NCBI GenBank assembly: GCA_030618495.1
Contig: JAUXDE010000011.1
Span: 1 to 24,096 of the forward strand
Origin: Clostridia bacterium
GTDB lineage: Bacteria > UBA6262 > WVXT01 > JAUXBS01
Direction of reading: 5' to 3'
Length of the DNA stretch: 24,096 bases
Each line of letters opens with the position of its first letter. The first letter of the stretch is position 1. The translations under genes and the position numbers were made by a program. The notes beneath the pieces are model-generated. The model was not told where the DNA came from. It saw only the letters and a list, made by a program, of their open reading frames with translations, and searched no databases. Positions 9,755-19,209 of the stretch are shown here, piece by piece.

Positions 9755-9793
9755 ATAACGCTGGACTGTTTTTATTGAATGGTCCAGCGTTAT
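9755..9793 (+). terminator. Perfect 12-bp stem-loop between the barrel and glycosyltransferase genes
   Basis: ATAACGCTGGAC (9755-9766) and GTCCAGCGTTAT (9782-9793) form a perfect 12-bp stem with a 15-nt loop that contains a T5 run. The tract after the 3' arm (ATTTATAG) is only weakly T-rich; a T7 run follows at 9805-9811. It probably ends the envelope transcript, possibly as an imperfect intrinsic terminator. A protein-binding palindrome is the alternative. Confidence 0.5.
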
Positions 9794-9829
9794 ATTTATA
9801 GAACATTTTTTGTTAGGAAACAGGCGAAG

Positions 9830-10951
9830 ATGAAAACGGCAATTATTCATGACTGGCTGGTATCAACGGGAGGAGCGGAAAGATGCCTGGAAGTGTTCTG
9901 CGAGTTGTTCCCGGAAGCCACTATTTTTACACTCGTCCATGATCCCGGCAAAATAGATTCGGATATAATAAACAGGATGGATATAAGAACGTCTTTCATC
10001 CAGCGGCTTCCCCTGGGTAAAAAGAAATACCGTCATTATTTACCACTGATGCCCCGCGCAATCGGGGCTTTTAACCTTTCGGGTTACGACCTTGCGCTGA
10101 GCTCAAGCCATTGCGTTGCAAAGGGCGTAAGGACGCCAAAGGCAACCTGCCATATCAGTTACTGCTATACCCCGATGCGTTATATATGGAACATGTATGA
10201 TGAGTATTTCAGAAGCAATAGAACAGGGCTTGCCGCCAGGTTATTAATGCCCTTATTCCTGGACCGTTTAAGAAAATGGGATGTGAATACTTCAAAAGGA
10301 GTGGATTATTTCATAGCCATATCGGATAACGTAAGACAAAGGATAAAGATGTATTATGACAGGGAGTCCGATGTCATATATCCCCCCGTGAATACCGGGT
10401 ATTTCAGGAATACGGGGAGAAGGAGGGAGGATTTCTTTCTTGCAGTATCAAGATTCGTGCCATACAAACAGCTTGACCTTGCGGTAAGGGCGTTTAACGC
10501 GTTGAAACTGCCGCTTGTCATAATAGGCGGCGGCCCGGAGCTTAATAAGTTGAAGAAAATGGCAAAAGATAATATCAAAATTCTGATAAACCAACCGGAT
10601 TCTTCCCTGAGGGACTATTATTCGCGCTGTAAAGCGCTTGTTTTCCCCGCAAATGAGGATTTTGGTATTATTCCCATTGAAGCGCAGTCATGCGGTTGTC
10701 CCGTAATTGCTTATAAAAAAGGCGGCGCGCTTGAAACCGTGGTTGAAGGCGTAACGGGCAAATTCTTCCATTCACAAACCGTTGAAGCCCTGGTGAAAAC
10801 CGTAGAGGAATTCAGGCCTGAGGAATTCAGTCCTGATGTGATAAGAAATCATGCGATAAAATTTGACAGGAATGCATTTAAGGTAAATATAAAAAAATAC
10901 ATATTTGAAAAATATGAAGATTACAAAAGAACATGTAAAGAATTAAATTAA
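9830..10951 (+). CDS. GT4-family glycosyltransferase
   Basis: A 373-residue GT-B retaining glycosyltransferase, using a nucleotide sugar to extend a glycan at the inner face of the cytoplasmic membrane. The N-terminus has the HDWLVSTGGAERCLEVF segment (8-24). The C-terminal domain has GGGPELNKL (233-241) and the EX7E motif as EDFGIIPIE (Glu276 and Glu284), followed by CGCPVIA and GGALETV, all typical of GT4. The start at 9830 is chosen because the frame upstream to 9779 runs through the stem-loop and encodes an atypical basic peptide. A modest Shine-Dalgarno lies in AGGCGAAG. The donor and acceptor cannot be read from sequence. Nearby UbiA and GlmU-like genes suggest a cell-envelope polysaccharide. 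Confidence 0.87.
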   Translation: MKTAIIHDWLVSTGGAERCLEVFCELFPEATIFTLVHDPGKIDSDIINRMDIRTSFIQRLPLGKKKYRHYLPLMPRAIGAFNLSGYDLALSSSHCVAKGVRTPKATCHISYCYTPMRYIWNMYDEYFRSNRTGLAARLLMPLFLDRLRKWDVNTSKGVDYFIAISDNVRQRIKMYYDRESDVIYPPVNTGYFRNTGRRREDFFLAVSRFVPYKQLDLAVRAFNALKLPLVIIGGGPELNKLKKMAKDNIKILINQPDSSLRDYYSRCKALVFPANEDFGIIPIEAQSCGCPVIAYKKGGALETVVEGVTGKFFHSQTVEALVKTVEEFRPEEFSPDVIRNHAIKFDRNAFKVNIKKYIFEKYEDYKRTCKELN

Positions 10952-10958
10952 AATTCCT

Positions 10959-10987
10959 TTGATAATATAGTTAAATTATTATATAAT
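10959..10987 (+). promoter_or_regulatory. Sigma-70-like promoter upstream of the UbiA-family gene
   Basis: TTGATA (10959-10964), a 17-nt spacer and a perfect TATAAT (10982-10987) in the AT-rich gap after the glycosyltransferase. The start site would be near 10994, about 33 nt before the ATG. AT-richness raises the chance of a fortuitous match. Confidence 0.55.
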
Positions 10988-11026
10988 TTTATAAATAAAA
11001 AGAGTTTTCAATAAAAGGTGGAAATT

Positions 11027-11896
11027 ATGGTGAAGTTATTATTTACGGCAATGAGGCCCCATCAATGGATTAAAAACCTGTTTGTGTTTGCCGCGCTCAT
11101 ATTTGCGAAAAAAATGATATATCCGGGAAAGGTAATTATTGTAACAATCGGTTTTATAATGTTTTGTTTTGTTTCAAGCAGTATCTACATGATAAATGAT
11201 ATTCTTGATTTTAATGAGGACAAAAAACACCCCGTAAAGCGCAACAGGCCTATTGCCTCCGGAAAACTGAGTAAGTCCGCCGCAATCGTAGCAGCAGTAT
11301 TCCTGGCGCTGGTTAGTTTTTCGGGCGCTTTTTATCTGAATTATTATTTTGGCATTATCCTGTCTCTGTATTTCCTGATGAATATTGCTTATTCCTTATC
11401 CCTGAAACATAAAGTTGTGATAGATGTTATAGTGATAGCCCTGGGGTTTGTCCTGCGTGTTCTTGGAGGAGCAGCGGTTATTGAAGTGAGTACGTCAACA
11501 TGGTTGATACTATGCACGTTGTTTGCTTCACTGTTCTTCGGGTTCTGCAAGCGCAGGCACGAACTGGTATTTATGGAAAGTTCAGCCACCGGTCACAGGA
11601 AAGTCCTGGAGGAATACAGTCCTGCTTTTCTGGACCAGATGATATCCGTGGTATCGGCGCTTACCATAATGTCCTATGCTCTTTACACTGTGTCTTCGGA
11701 AACCATCGCCAAATTCGGGACAGGTAACCTTATTTACACCGTTCCGTTCGTTATTTACGGGATTTTCAGGTACTTTTATCTTGTTTATAAGAAAGAACTG
11801 GGGGGAAATCCCACCAGGATAATACTGAAGGATAAATCAATAATTACGGTTGTATTCTTCTGGATGGTAACATGTTGTTATATCATATATTTATAG
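11027..11896 (+). CDS. UbiA-family prenyltransferase, DPPR synthase-like
   Basis: A 289-residue polytopic membrane protein with about eight to nine hydrophobic segments. It resembles decaprenyl-phosphate phosphoribosyltransferase, the UbiA branch that transfers phosphoribose from PRPP to a polyprenyl phosphate. The start MRPHQWIKNLFVF is typical of that branch. The metal/diphosphate-binding motif is N57-D-x-x-D61-x-x-x-D65, followed by KRNRPIASG (71-79). A second Asp region is reduced to YSLSLKHKVVIDV (122-134, Asp133), again as in the DPPR-synthase group. The ATG at 11027 fits AGGTGG upstream; an in-frame GTG at 11018 lies inside that site. Together with the glycosyltransferase and GlmU-like genes it suggests a polyprenyl-linked sugar donor. 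The exact substrate is inferred. Confidence 0.8.
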   Translation: MVKLLFTAMRPHQWIKNLFVFAALIFAKKMIYPGKVIIVTIGFIMFCFVSSSIYMINDILDFNEDKKHPVKRNRPIASGKLSKSAAIVAAVFLALVSFSGAFYLNYYFGIILSLYFLMNIAYSLSLKHKVVIDVIVIALGFVLRVLGGAAVIEVSTSTWLILCTLFASLFFGFCKRRHELVFMESSATGHRKVLEEYSPAFLDQMISVVSALTIMSYALYTVSSETIAKFGTGNLIYTVPFVIYGIFRYFYLVYKKELGGNPTRIILKDKSIITVVFFWMVTCCYIIYL

Positions 11897-11917
11897 TTAA
11901 AGCACTTAGGAGCAAAA

Positions 11918-13159
11918 ATGAAAAGAAATATCTGTATTTTTGAGGACAGAAAAAACGTCAGGCTTACACCGCTGGCTCATACGAGGGCGGTTTATGAAAT
12001 AAGATGCGGTATGGAAAGCCTGATGAGTAAAATAATCCGGGAGTACCCGAATATAAGCGTTAATTTATTCTGCAGGGAGTATCTTAAGGACGTAGTGAAA
12101 GAAAGGTATAGTTACAAGGTTAACGATATCAGTAAAGACGGATGTCTTTTTATTAACGGAAGAGTAGTAATGAATGACCCTATTCCGGTATCCGGTGATG
12201 AAGAAATGGGAATAATGGATAATACGCTGGTTTATGCAAGGTTGAACAAAGATAACGCGGTCTTATTAAAGCCGTCTTCGTTCCTCACGGATAATGTGAT
12301 AAAGAACTTGAAAACCAGGGTAAAGGTTAAAAAGGTTAACGTTGCGATAATCGATTACTTGTGGGATATTGTCCATATGAATCCGGAACAGATAGAAAAA
12401 GATTTTAAAAAGCGCGGCGGAGGGGGAGTTTTAAAAAGTAAAATATACGCTGGGGCTCATATAATTAACAAGAAACTTGTATACGTAGGCAAAAATACAA
12501 AAATTATGCCGGGGGTTATCCTAAATGCGGAGGAAGGCCCTGTTTACATAGATGACGGTGTTACCGTAATGCCGAACGCGGTTATAGAGGGGCCGGTGTA
12601 TATAGGGAGAAAATCACTTGTAAAGGCGTGTTCTAAAATATACAAGGGGACGAGTATCGGCGAAGTATGCAAAGTAGGCGGTGAAGTGGAGGGGTCGATA
12701 ATTCACGGATACAGCAACAAACAGCATGAGGGGTTTTTAGGGCATTCATACATCGGCATGTGGGCAAATCTCGCTGCGGCAACCGATAACAGTGATTTGA
12801 AAAACAACTACAGCAATGTCAGGGTTTATACCGAAGGAAAATATATTGACAGCGGATCGATGTTCGTGGGCATGTTTATCGGGGATTACACGAAGACCAG
12901 TATTGGTACGAAGATGTATTCAGGTTCAATCGCCGGAATAATGTGTAACATACTGGGTGCGGGCATACCCGAGAAGTACATCCCTTCATTTGTGTGGGAA
13001 GAATCGGAGAAAATGGCCACCTATGATTTAAAGAAAGCCAGGGAAACTACGAAGAGAGTCATGGGCCGCAGGAATAAGAAACTATCACGCGCAGAGGAAA
13101 AAATGATTGAGGATGTATTCAGATTTACGAAGAATGAAAGAATACTGACAACAAAATAA
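11918..13159 (+). CDS. GlmU-like sugar nucleotidyltransferase / acyltransferase
   Basis: A 413-residue protein resembling the alternative GlmU type known from Bacteroidetes, a UDP-GlcNAc pyrophosphorylase joined to a hexapeptide acetyltransferase. The N-terminal domain opens CIFEDRKNVRLTPLAHTRAVYEIRCG, matching the family's R-x-x-L-x-P-L-x-x-T-R-P-x-x-x-x-R-x-G pattern but with Ala instead of Pro after Thr-Arg. From about 180 the left-handed beta-helix repeats begin (VYIDDGVTVMPNAVIEGPVYIG). The HGYSNKQHEGFLGHSYIG and NLAAATDNSDLKNNY segments are the acetyl-CoA/active-site region of this family. The Shine-Dalgarno AGGAG is at 11908-11912. It may make UDP-GlcNAc or another activated sugar; the substrate is uncertain. 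Confidence 0.78.
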   Translation: MKRNICIFEDRKNVRLTPLAHTRAVYEIRCGMESLMSKIIREYPNISVNLFCREYLKDVVKERYSYKVNDISKDGCLFINGRVVMNDPIPVSGDEEMGIMDNTLVYARLNKDNAVLLKPSSFLTDNVIKNLKTRVKVKKVNVAIIDYLWDIVHMNPEQIEKDFKKRGGGGVLKSKIYAGAHIINKKLVYVGKNTKIMPGVILNAEEGPVYIDDGVTVMPNAVIEGPVYIGRKSLVKACSKIYKGTSIGEVCKVGGEVEGSIIHGYSNKQHEGFLGHSYIGMWANLAAATDNSDLKNNYSNVRVYTEGKYIDSGSMFVGMFIGDYTKTSIGTKMYSGSIAGIMCNILGAGIPEKYIPSFVWEESEKMATYDLKKARETTKRVMGRRNKKLSRAEEKMIEDVFRFTKNERILTTK

Positions 13160-13211
13160 TTATCCAGACTTGAATATATATTTTCTGTATGTTTTGTCGT
13201 ATTATACTTTA

Positions 13212-13255
13212 AATGTAAAGAACTGACCCGGGATTCCCAAATTTTCCTTTACATT
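13212..13255. repeat. Inverted repeat overlapping the tRNA promoter
   Basis: AATGTAAAG (13212-13220) and CTTTACATT (13247-13255) are perfect 9-bp inverted arms around a 26-nt centre that contains ACCCGGGATTCCC. The right arm contains the TTTACA -35 box of the tRNA promoter. It may be a relic of a palindromic mobile element, the terminator region of the preceding gene or an operator. Confidence 0.5.
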
Positions 13256-13275
13256 ATTATATAATTAACTATAAT
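13248..13275 (+). promoter_or_regulatory. Promoter of the tRNA cluster
   Basis: TTTACA (13248-13253), a 16-nt spacer and TATAAT (13270-13275). The predicted start near 13282 lies only about 7 nt before the tRNA-Arg 5' end, as is common for tRNA transcripts. No promoter is obvious between the tRNAs and tig, so the transcript may continue into tig. Confidence 0.65.
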
Positions 13276-13288
13276 TACAAAAAAATGA

Positions 13289-13362
<74 letters not shown>

Positions 13363-13384
13363 TCCAATAGAAAAAGAAGAAGGT

Positions 13385-13460
13385 GCGCCATTAGCTCAAT
13401 CGGTAGAGCAACTGCCTCTTAAGCAGAAGGTTGTGGGTTCGATTCCCTCATGGCGTACCA
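13385..13460 (+). tRNA. tRNA-Lys (anticodon CUU)
   Basis: Acceptor GCGCCAT/ATGGCGT, D-arm GCTC/GAGC, anticodon loop CTCTTAA giving CUU (reads AAG) and T-loop TTCGATT. The discriminator A is followed by an encoded CCA. Two imperfect pairs are visible: A-A at 27-43 and T-T at 50-64. It lies 22 nt after tRNA-Arg. Confidence 0.93.
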
Positions 13461-13484
13461 AAGTGCTCTGAGACAGAGCGTTAA

Positions 13485-13567
13485 GCGAGGGTGGCGGAAT
13501 TGGCAGACGCGCCAGACTTAGGATCTGGTCCCTTATAGGGATGGGGGTTCAAATCCCCCCTCTCGCA
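13485..13567 (+). tRNA. tRNA-Leu (anticodon UAG)
   Basis: A class II tRNA. Acceptor GCGAGGG/CTCTCGC, anticodon loop CTTAGGA giving UAG (reads CUA and relatives), a long variable arm with a TCCCTTATAGGGA hairpin, and T-arm GGGGG/CCCCC with TTCAAAT. The 3' CCA is not encoded. It ends 31 nt before the tig start. Confidence 0.95.
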
Positions 13568-13598
13568 TGAGGCATTAACGGATAAGAAAGGAATATTA

Positions 13599-14909
13599 TT
13601 GAAGACACAGATAATAAAGGAAAAAGATTGTGAAGTAGTTCTTGAGGTTAATATACCAACGGAGAATATCAGGCGTGAGCTTGAAACCGCGGACAGGAAA
13701 CTCTTGAAATCAGCTAAAATAAAAGGGTTCAGGAAAGGAAAGGTCCCGGTTGACATGGTAAAAAAGAAGTTTACCGAGGAGCGTAATGAGGCAGTGATAA
13801 GGTCATTGATTCCCGAAACCCTGGAAAGCGCCTTAAAAGAGAATAATCTAAATGTAATTGCAACTCCAAAAATAAGTGATTTAAAGTATGATTTTGGAAA
13901 AGACATATCAGCAGTGTTCAAGGCAACCGTTGAAGTAATGCCGGTGTTTGAGGTAAAAAAATATAAGAATTTTAAGGTCAAAAAAGAGATAAAGGAAATA
14001 AAAGAGCGGGATGTCAAAGAAGTGCTTGATAAACTACAACAGCAAAATGCAAAGCTCGTGGCTTCCGCAAGTGAGATTGCGGAAAAAGAAAAATATGCCG
14101 TTATAGATTACCAGGGTTATATGGACGGAAAGCCTGCCGGTGGGGCTTCGGGTAAAGGGCAGCTTGTTGACATGAGAGGGGATTTCATATCAAAGGATTT
14201 TATAAATAAAATAACCGGCATGAAAAAAGGGGAAAAGAGAAAGTTGTCGGTGGTTTTTGATGATAACTATTACAAGAAGGACTTCGCGGGCAAGGGGATT
14301 GATTTTAGCGTAACGTTAAATGAAATCAAGGAAAAATCGCTGCCGGCCCCGGATGATGAATTAGCCAAAACCATGGGGTTTAAGTCAGCCGAAGAACTAT
14401 TGGATAGTATAAGGAAAAACCTCGTAAAAAATGAGGAGAAAAAATTTGACGATTCTGTCAGGAATGAAATCATTGATTCCTTGATTGAATGGAACCCGTT
14501 CCCGGTTCCAAAATCGCTGGTTGAAGAGGAATATGGCTACACGTTACAGTATTTGAAACAGAGCTATGGTATGAAAAAACTTACCGAGAATGAGGAGAAG
14601 GAACTAAGGGAAAAGTATTATCCTGTTGCCGAAAAAAGAGTTCGCAGCGCATTGATATTCAAAAAGGTCATTGAAAAGGAGAATATTAAAGCCGAGGAAG
14701 AAGATATAAAGAAAGAAAAGAAAAAGATAATCGAGCAGAAAAAGTATAAAGCGGATGAAATTGAAAAATTCTTTAATAAAAACATTAATTCTATTAAAGA
14801 GCAAATATTAACGGAAAAATTGTTTGATTATTTTATTGAAAATGCTAAAATCAAGAAGAAGTATGTTAAATCCAAACCGGACGATAAAATGAAATTAGAG
14901 GAGGCTTAA
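13599..14909 (+). CDS. tig: Trigger factor, ribosome-associated chaperone (TTG start)
   Basis: Binds the ribosome at the tunnel exit and shields nascent chains. The 436-residue protein shows the three-part layout: the N-terminal ribosome-binding domain with the GFRKGKVP signature (43-50), an FKBP-type peptidyl-prolyl isomerase domain (about 165-245, including [12 protein letters not shown]), and a long helical, Lys/Glu-rich C-terminal chaperone domain. The start is TTG 13599 with AAAGGA at 13587-13592; the next in-frame ATG lies after the ribosome-binding signature and would remove it. It leads the tig-clpP-clpX-lon operon, with its stop 1 nt before the clpP start. Confidence 0.95.
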   Translation: MKTQIIKEKDCEVVLEVNIPTENIRRELETADRKLLKSAKIKGFRKGKVPVDMVKKKFTEERNEAVIRSLIPETLESALKENNLNVIATPKISDLKYDFGKDISAVFKATVEVMPVFEVKKYKNFKVKKEIKEIKERDVKEVLDKLQQQNAKLVASASEIAEKEKYAVIDYQGYMDGKPAGGASGKGQLVDMRGDFISKDFINKITGMKKGEKRKLSVVFDDNYYKKDFAGKGIDFSVTLNEIKEKSLPAPDDELAKTMGFKSAEELLDSIRKNLVKNEEKKFDDSVRNEIIDSLIEWNPFPVPKSLVEEEYGYTLQYLKQSYGMKKLTENEEKELREKYYPVAEKRVRSALIFKKVIEKENIKAEEEDIKKEKKKIIEQKKYKADEIEKFFNKNINSIKEQILTEKLFDYFIENAKIKKKYVKSKPDDKMKLEEA

Positions 14910-14910
14910 A

Positions 14911-15501
14911 TTGAAAGCTCAATTAATTCCCATGGTAGTGGAACAGTCGCCAAGAGGAGAAAGAGCTTATGATATTTATTCACGTTTGTTGAAAGATAGA
15001 ATAATATTTGTAGGCACTCCCATAGTAGATGAGGTTGCAAATGTGCTGATTGCGCAGATGCTGTTTCTTGAGGCGGAGAATCCGGATAAGGAAATATCCA
15101 TTTATATCAACAGCCCGGGAGGAGTTGTGACGGCAGGCCTGGCGCTTTATGATACCATTCAATATATAAAACCGGAAGTTTCCTGTATCTGTATGGGGCA
15201 GGCTGCAAGCATGGGCGCTTTGCTTCTTACGGCAGGTACGGAAAAGAAACGTTTTGCGCTGCCAAATGCCAGGATAATGATACATCAACCACTGGGTGGA
15301 GTGCAGGGGCAGGCAACCGACATAGGGATACAGGCTGAGGAAATCATGCGCATGAAGGGGCGGCTGAATGAACTTCTTGCAAAGCATACCGGTCAACCCA
15401 TCAAGAAAATAGAAAAAGATACTGATAGGGATTTTTTCATGACCGCTGAACAGGCAAAAGAATACGGGTTGATAGATGAAGTAATAGAGAAAAGGAAGTA
15501 A
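14911..15501 (+). CDS. clpP: ATP-dependent Clp protease proteolytic subunit (TTG start)
   Basis: The serine protease barrel that degrades proteins unfolded by ClpX. It is 196 residues, the normal size. The catalytic triad is in place: Ser100 in [11 protein letters not shown], His125 in MIHQPLGG and Asp174 in DTDRDFF. INSPGG (67-71) forms the oxyanion region. The TTG start at 14911 has a strong AGAGGAGG Shine-Dalgarno (14897-14904) that lies inside the end of tig, implying translational coupling. It is immediately followed by its ATPase partner clpX. Confidence 0.97.
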   Translation: MKAQLIPMVVEQSPRGERAYDIYSRLLKDRIIFVGTPIVDEVANVLIAQMLFLEAENPDKEISIYINSPGGVVTAGLALYDTIQYIKPEVSCICMGQAASMGALLLTAGTEKKRFALPNARIMIHQPLGGVQGQATDIGIQAEEIMRMKGRLNELLAKHTGQPIKKIEKDTDRDFFMTAEQAKEYGLIDEVIEKRK

Positions 15502-15506
15502 GGAAT

Positions 15507-16763
15507 ATGGCTTACGTTTCAGGACAGAATAATTTTCAATGCGTTTTTTGCAGCAAGAAAAAGCATGAGGTGAAGAAAATGATTGGGGGGCAGGGTGTAT
15601 ACATATGTGATGAATGCATTAATATATCCTATAAACTTCTGAATAAAATCATAAGCGAGGAAAGCAGGGACACTATAAAATCCGTTCCCAAGCCAAGTGA
15701 AATTGTCAGGGTTCTTGATAAATACGTAATCGGACAGAGTGAGACGAAAAAGGTGCTTGGAGTTGCTGTTTATAACCATTACAAAAGAGTTGGGCTGAGT
15801 AATTTCAGCCAGAGCAAAAAAAGTGAGCTGGATGATGTTGAAATCCAGAAATCCAATATATTATTAATAGGACCGACAGGTACGGGTAAGACGCTGCTTG
15901 CCCAGACGCTTGCCGAGTACATGCACGTGCCGTTTGCCATAGCGGATGCAACCACACTGACCGAGGCAGGATACGTTGGAGAAGACGTTGAGAACATACT
16001 GTTGCGCCTGCTGCAGAGCGCCAATTACAGCAGGGAAAAAACAGAAAGGGGCATAATCTATATTGATGAAATTGACAAGATTGCCCGCAAGTCGGAAAAT
16101 ATTTCGATTACAAGAGATGTTTCAGGTGAGGGGGTACAGCAGGCGTTATTAAAAATAGTAGAGGGTACGAGAGCAAACGTTCCGCCGCGGGGAGGCAGGA
16201 AACATCCCCAGCAGAGTTTTATTGAAATAGACACTAAGAATATACTTTTTATCTGCGGGGGCGCTTTTGACGGGCTGGAAAAAATTATTGAAGCCAGGAT
16301 AAAGCAAAGGGGGTTGGGTTTCACGGCGGACATTAGAAGCAGGAAGGAAAAGAACATAGGTGAAATACTGAAACACGTTGAACCGGAAGACCTTTTAAAT
16401 TACGGGCTTATACCTGAATTGATAGGAAGACTGCCCGTTGTCGCATCTTTGCATGAACTTGATGAAGAAATGCTCGCTGAAATACTCGTAAAGCCAAAGA
16501 ATGCTCTCATTAAACAATACAAGAAATTATTCTCGCTGGAAGGAGTGAAGTTAACGGTAAAGGATGATGCCCTGAGGCTGATTGCGCATAAAGCCAGGAA
16601 AAAACCCAGCGGCGCCAGGGGGCTGAGGGGCGTTATTGAGGGGATAATGTGTGAAATCATGTATGAACTACCTGACAGGCAGGACCTTGAAGAATGTATA
16701 ATTGATGCTGATATAATAGAAAGGAAGAAAAAACCAATATTAAGACGTAAAAAAATAGCATAA
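15507..16763 (+). CDS. clpX: ATP-dependent Clp protease ATP-binding subunit ClpX
   Basis: An AAA+ unfoldase that feeds substrates into ClpP. It is 418 residues. The N-terminal zinc-binding domain has Cys12, Cys15, Cys34 and Cys37. Walker A is GPTGTGKT (122-129) and Walker B is IYIDEIDK (184-191). The pore-1 loop is GYVG (155-158), an RKH loop lies at 231-233, and the sensor region has [10 protein letters not shown] with Arg308. The LGF at 270-272 fits the ClpP-docking tripeptide position. It starts 5 nt after the clpP stop, with AAAGGAAG at 15491-15498. Confidence 0.97.
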   Translation: MAYVSGQNNFQCVFCSKKKHEVKKMIGGQGVYICDECINISYKLLNKIISEESRDTIKSVPKPSEIVRVLDKYVIGQSETKKVLGVAVYNHYKRVGLSNFSQSKKSELDDVEIQKSNILLIGPTGTGKTLLAQTLAEYMHVPFAIADATTLTEAGYVGEDVENILLRLLQSANYSREKTERGIIYIDEIDKIARKSENISITRDVSGEGVQQALLKIVEGTRANVPPRGGRKHPQQSFIEIDTKNILFICGGAFDGLEKIIEARIKQRGLGFTADIRSRKEKNIGEILKHVEPEDLLNYGLIPELIGRLPVVASLHELDEEMLAEILVKPKNALIKQYKKLFSLEGVKLTVKDDALRLIAHKARKKPSGARGLRGVIEGIMCEIMYELPDRQDLEECIIDADIIERKKKPILRRKKIA

Positions 16764-16797
16764 CCGCAGGCCTGAAAAATAATATCAAGGAGCCCTT

Positions 16798-19209
16798 ATG
16801 ATTTTTAACGATAATAAAAAAAAGAAAGAAATTATTGTTCCCGAGATCCTGCCCTTACTGCCCGTCAGGGACGTGGTAGTGTTTCCTTATATGGTTATAC
16901 CACTTGCCGTGGGCCGCAAGAAGTCCATCAAAGCCCTTGAGGAGGCGATGCTTAAGGGGAGGCTGATATTTCTGGCAACACAGAAAAATATGCAGGTTGA
17001 AGACCCCGGAAGGGATGATATTTACAGGGTAGGGGCTGTTGCCGAGGTTTTACAGTTGTTGAAAATTCCGGATGGTACTATAAAGATCCTGGTTGAAGGA
17101 TTGCAAAGAGGTGAAATAACAGAGTTCTATAAGGAAGAAAGCATGTTGCGCGTAAAGATAAAAAAGGTTGATGAGAAAACGGTTGTTAATCGCCAGACAG
17201 AAGCTCTTATGCGCACCGTAGTGAATCTTTTTGAGCAGTATGTGAAATTGAATAACAGGATACCAATTGAGACCATTGCCACGGTAAATAACATATCAAA
17301 CCCGAGCAGGCTGGCGGACGTGATTGCCTCGCATATCCTGGCAAAAATAAAACAGGAGCAGGTAATTCTTGAAACTATTGACGTATACGCCAGGTTGATG
17401 GAGATTTCAAAAATCCTCTCCAGCGAAATTGAAGTTCTTTCAATTGAGAAGAAAATACAGGGAAGGGTAAGGGGCCAGATAGAGAAAACCCAGAAGGAAT
17501 ATTACCTGCATGAACAGATGAAGGCTATAAAGAAAGAACTAAATGAAACCGATGAAACCTTAAAGGAAATAAATGAATTGAGGGGGAAGATTAAAAAAGC
17601 AAGAATGTCTTCGGAAGCAAACGAACAGGCGAAGAAAGAACTTTCCAGGCTCGAAAAAATGACGCCGTATTCGCCTGAAGCAACGGTCATAAGGACTTAC
17701 ATTGACTGTCTCATAAAGTTGCCGTGGTCGGTAGGGACAAAAGACAGGATAGTTATCAGGGATGCCGAGAAAATTCTTAACGAGGACCATTATGGACTTA
17801 AGAAGGCAAAGTCCAGGATCCTGGAATACCTTTCCGTATGCAAATTGGCAAAAAAGATAAAAGGGCCTATTTTATGTTTCGTTGGTCCCCCCGGCACAGG
17901 CAAGACTTCTTTAGGGCGTTCGGTTGCAAGGGCAATGGGGCGGAAGTTTAACCGTGTTTCACTGGGAGGAATGCATGATGAAGCCGAAATACGCGGGCAC
18001 AGGAGAACATACATAGGGGCGCTGCCGGGCAGAATAATTCAATCCCTGAGTAAGGTAAAATCGAAAAATCCCGTATTCCTGCTCGATGAAATAGACAAGG
18101 TAGGCAAGGACTTTCGCGGTGACCCATCTGCCGCGCTGCTTGAAGTGCTTGACCCTGAACAGAACAGTACTTTTGCCGACCATTACCTGGAAGTTGAGTT
18201 TGACCTGTCGAATGTTCTGTTTATAACCACGGCAAATACCCTGCATTCCGTTCATCCGTCATTATTGGACAGGATGGAAGTAGTTGAATTCCCAGGGTAC
18301 ACCAAGGAAGAGAAAATTGAAATTGCCAGGAAGTATCTCGTTCCAAAGCAAATAGGGGAGAACGGACTCAAGAAGACCGACATAGAATATACCAAGGAAG
18401 GGATTGATGCTATAATCGTTGATTATACAAGGGAAGCCGGGGTAAGGAACCTGGAAAGGGAAATAGGCAATATCTGCCGTAAGGTTGCAAGGGAAATCGC
18501 TGAAAACGGCAAAACGAAGTCAAAGGTGAGTATTGTACAGAAGAATGTGCGCCAATACCTTGGTGTGCCAAAATACATCCGTGATGATAACAAGAAGAAT
18601 AAGGTAGGGGTAGCCACGGGACTTGCATGGACTGAAATGGGAGGGGAAACACTTTCAATAGAAGTTGCCATAATGAAGGGAAGGAGCAAGTTAAATTTGA
18701 CAGGCAAGCTTGGTGATATTATGCAGGAATCGGCCCATGCCGCTCTTTCGTACATAAGGTCAAATGCAAAGAAGTTCGGTTTATCCGAAAAGTTCTATGA
18801 AGACAAGGAAATTCATATTCACATTCCCGAGGGAGCAATACCCAAGGATGGCCCTTCTGCCGGAGTTGCAATGGTAACGGCGCTGCTTTCAGCTCTGACC
18901 AACAAACCTGTGAAGAAGGATCTTGCAATGACAGGTGAAATAACCTTAAGGGGAAGAGTGCTGGCTATTGGCGGGTTTAAGGATAAAATCCTGGCAGCGC
19001 ACAGGGCAGGCATAAAGACCGTCGTTTTCCCTGAAGACAACAAGGTAAATATGGAGGAAGTTCCAAAAAAAATCCAGGACAAGTTAAAACTTATTCCTAT
19101 CAATAATATTTACGATGTAATTAAGGTTTCTCTTGTGGAAAAACCAAAGAAAATAAATCAAAAAAGGAAGCAAGGGAAAACTCCGTACGAACACTTGCCG
19201 TACGTGTAG
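16798..19209 (+). CDS. lon: Lon protease, ATP-dependent serine protease
   Basis: Degrades misfolded and regulatory proteins in the cytoplasm. It has 803 residues, typical of bacterial LonA. The N-terminal substrate-binding domain opens with [19 protein letters not shown]. The AAA+ module has Walker A GPPGTGKT (363-370) and Walker B FLLDE (Asp430, Glu431). The protease domain has [11 protein letters not shown] with Ser687 and Lys730, keeping the catalytic Ser-Lys dyad at the usual spacing of 43. AAGGAG lies at 16787-16792. Its stop codon TAG overlaps the first base of a nested inverted repeat, which may act as the operon terminator. Confidence 0.97.
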   Translation: MIFNDNKKKKEIIVPEILPLLPVRDVVVFPYMVIPLAVGRKKSIKALEEAMLKGRLIFLATQKNMQVEDPGRDDIYRVGAVAEVLQLLKIPDGTIKILVEGLQRGEITEFYKEESMLRVKIKKVDEKTVVNRQTEALMRTVVNLFEQYVKLNNRIPIETIATVNNISNPSRLADVIASHILAKIKQEQVILETIDVYARLMEISKILSSEIEVLSIEKKIQGRVRGQIEKTQKEYYLHEQMKAIKKELNETDETLKEINELRGKIKKARMSSEANEQAKKELSRLEKMTPYSPEATVIRTYIDCLIKLPWSVGTKDRIVIRDAEKILNEDHYGLKKAKSRILEYLSVCKLAKKIKGPILCFVGPPGTGKTSLGRSVARAMGRKFNRVSLGGMHDEAEIRGHRRTYIGALPGRIIQSLSKVKSKNPVFLLDEIDKVGKDFRGDPSAALLEVLDPEQNSTFADHYLEVEFDLSNVLFITTANTLHSVHPSLLDRMEVVEFPGYTKEEKIEIARKYLVPKQIGENGLKKTDIEYTKEGIDAIIVDYTREAGVRNLEREIGNICRKVAREIAENGKTKSKVSIVQKNVRQYLGVPKYIRDDNKKNKVGVATGLAWTEMGGETLSIEVAIMKGRSKLNLTGKLGDIMQESAHAALSYIRSNAKKFGLSEKFYEDKEIHIHIPEGAIPKDGPSAGVAMVTALLSALTNKPVKKDLAMTGEITLRGRVLAIGGFKDKILAAHRAGIKTVVFPEDNKVNMEEVPKKIQDKLKLIPINNIYDVIKVSLVEKPKKINQKRKQGKTPYEHLPYV

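Noticed and set aside
9779-9829. Longer N-terminus for the GT4 glycosyltransferase
   Set aside because: It runs through the 12-bp stem-loop and encodes a basic peptide not typical of the family; the MKTAIIHDW start fits better.
11500-11727. A 75-codon plus-strand frame inside the UbiA-family gene
   Set aside because: Out-of-frame shadow with no export or domain signal and no ribosome binding site.
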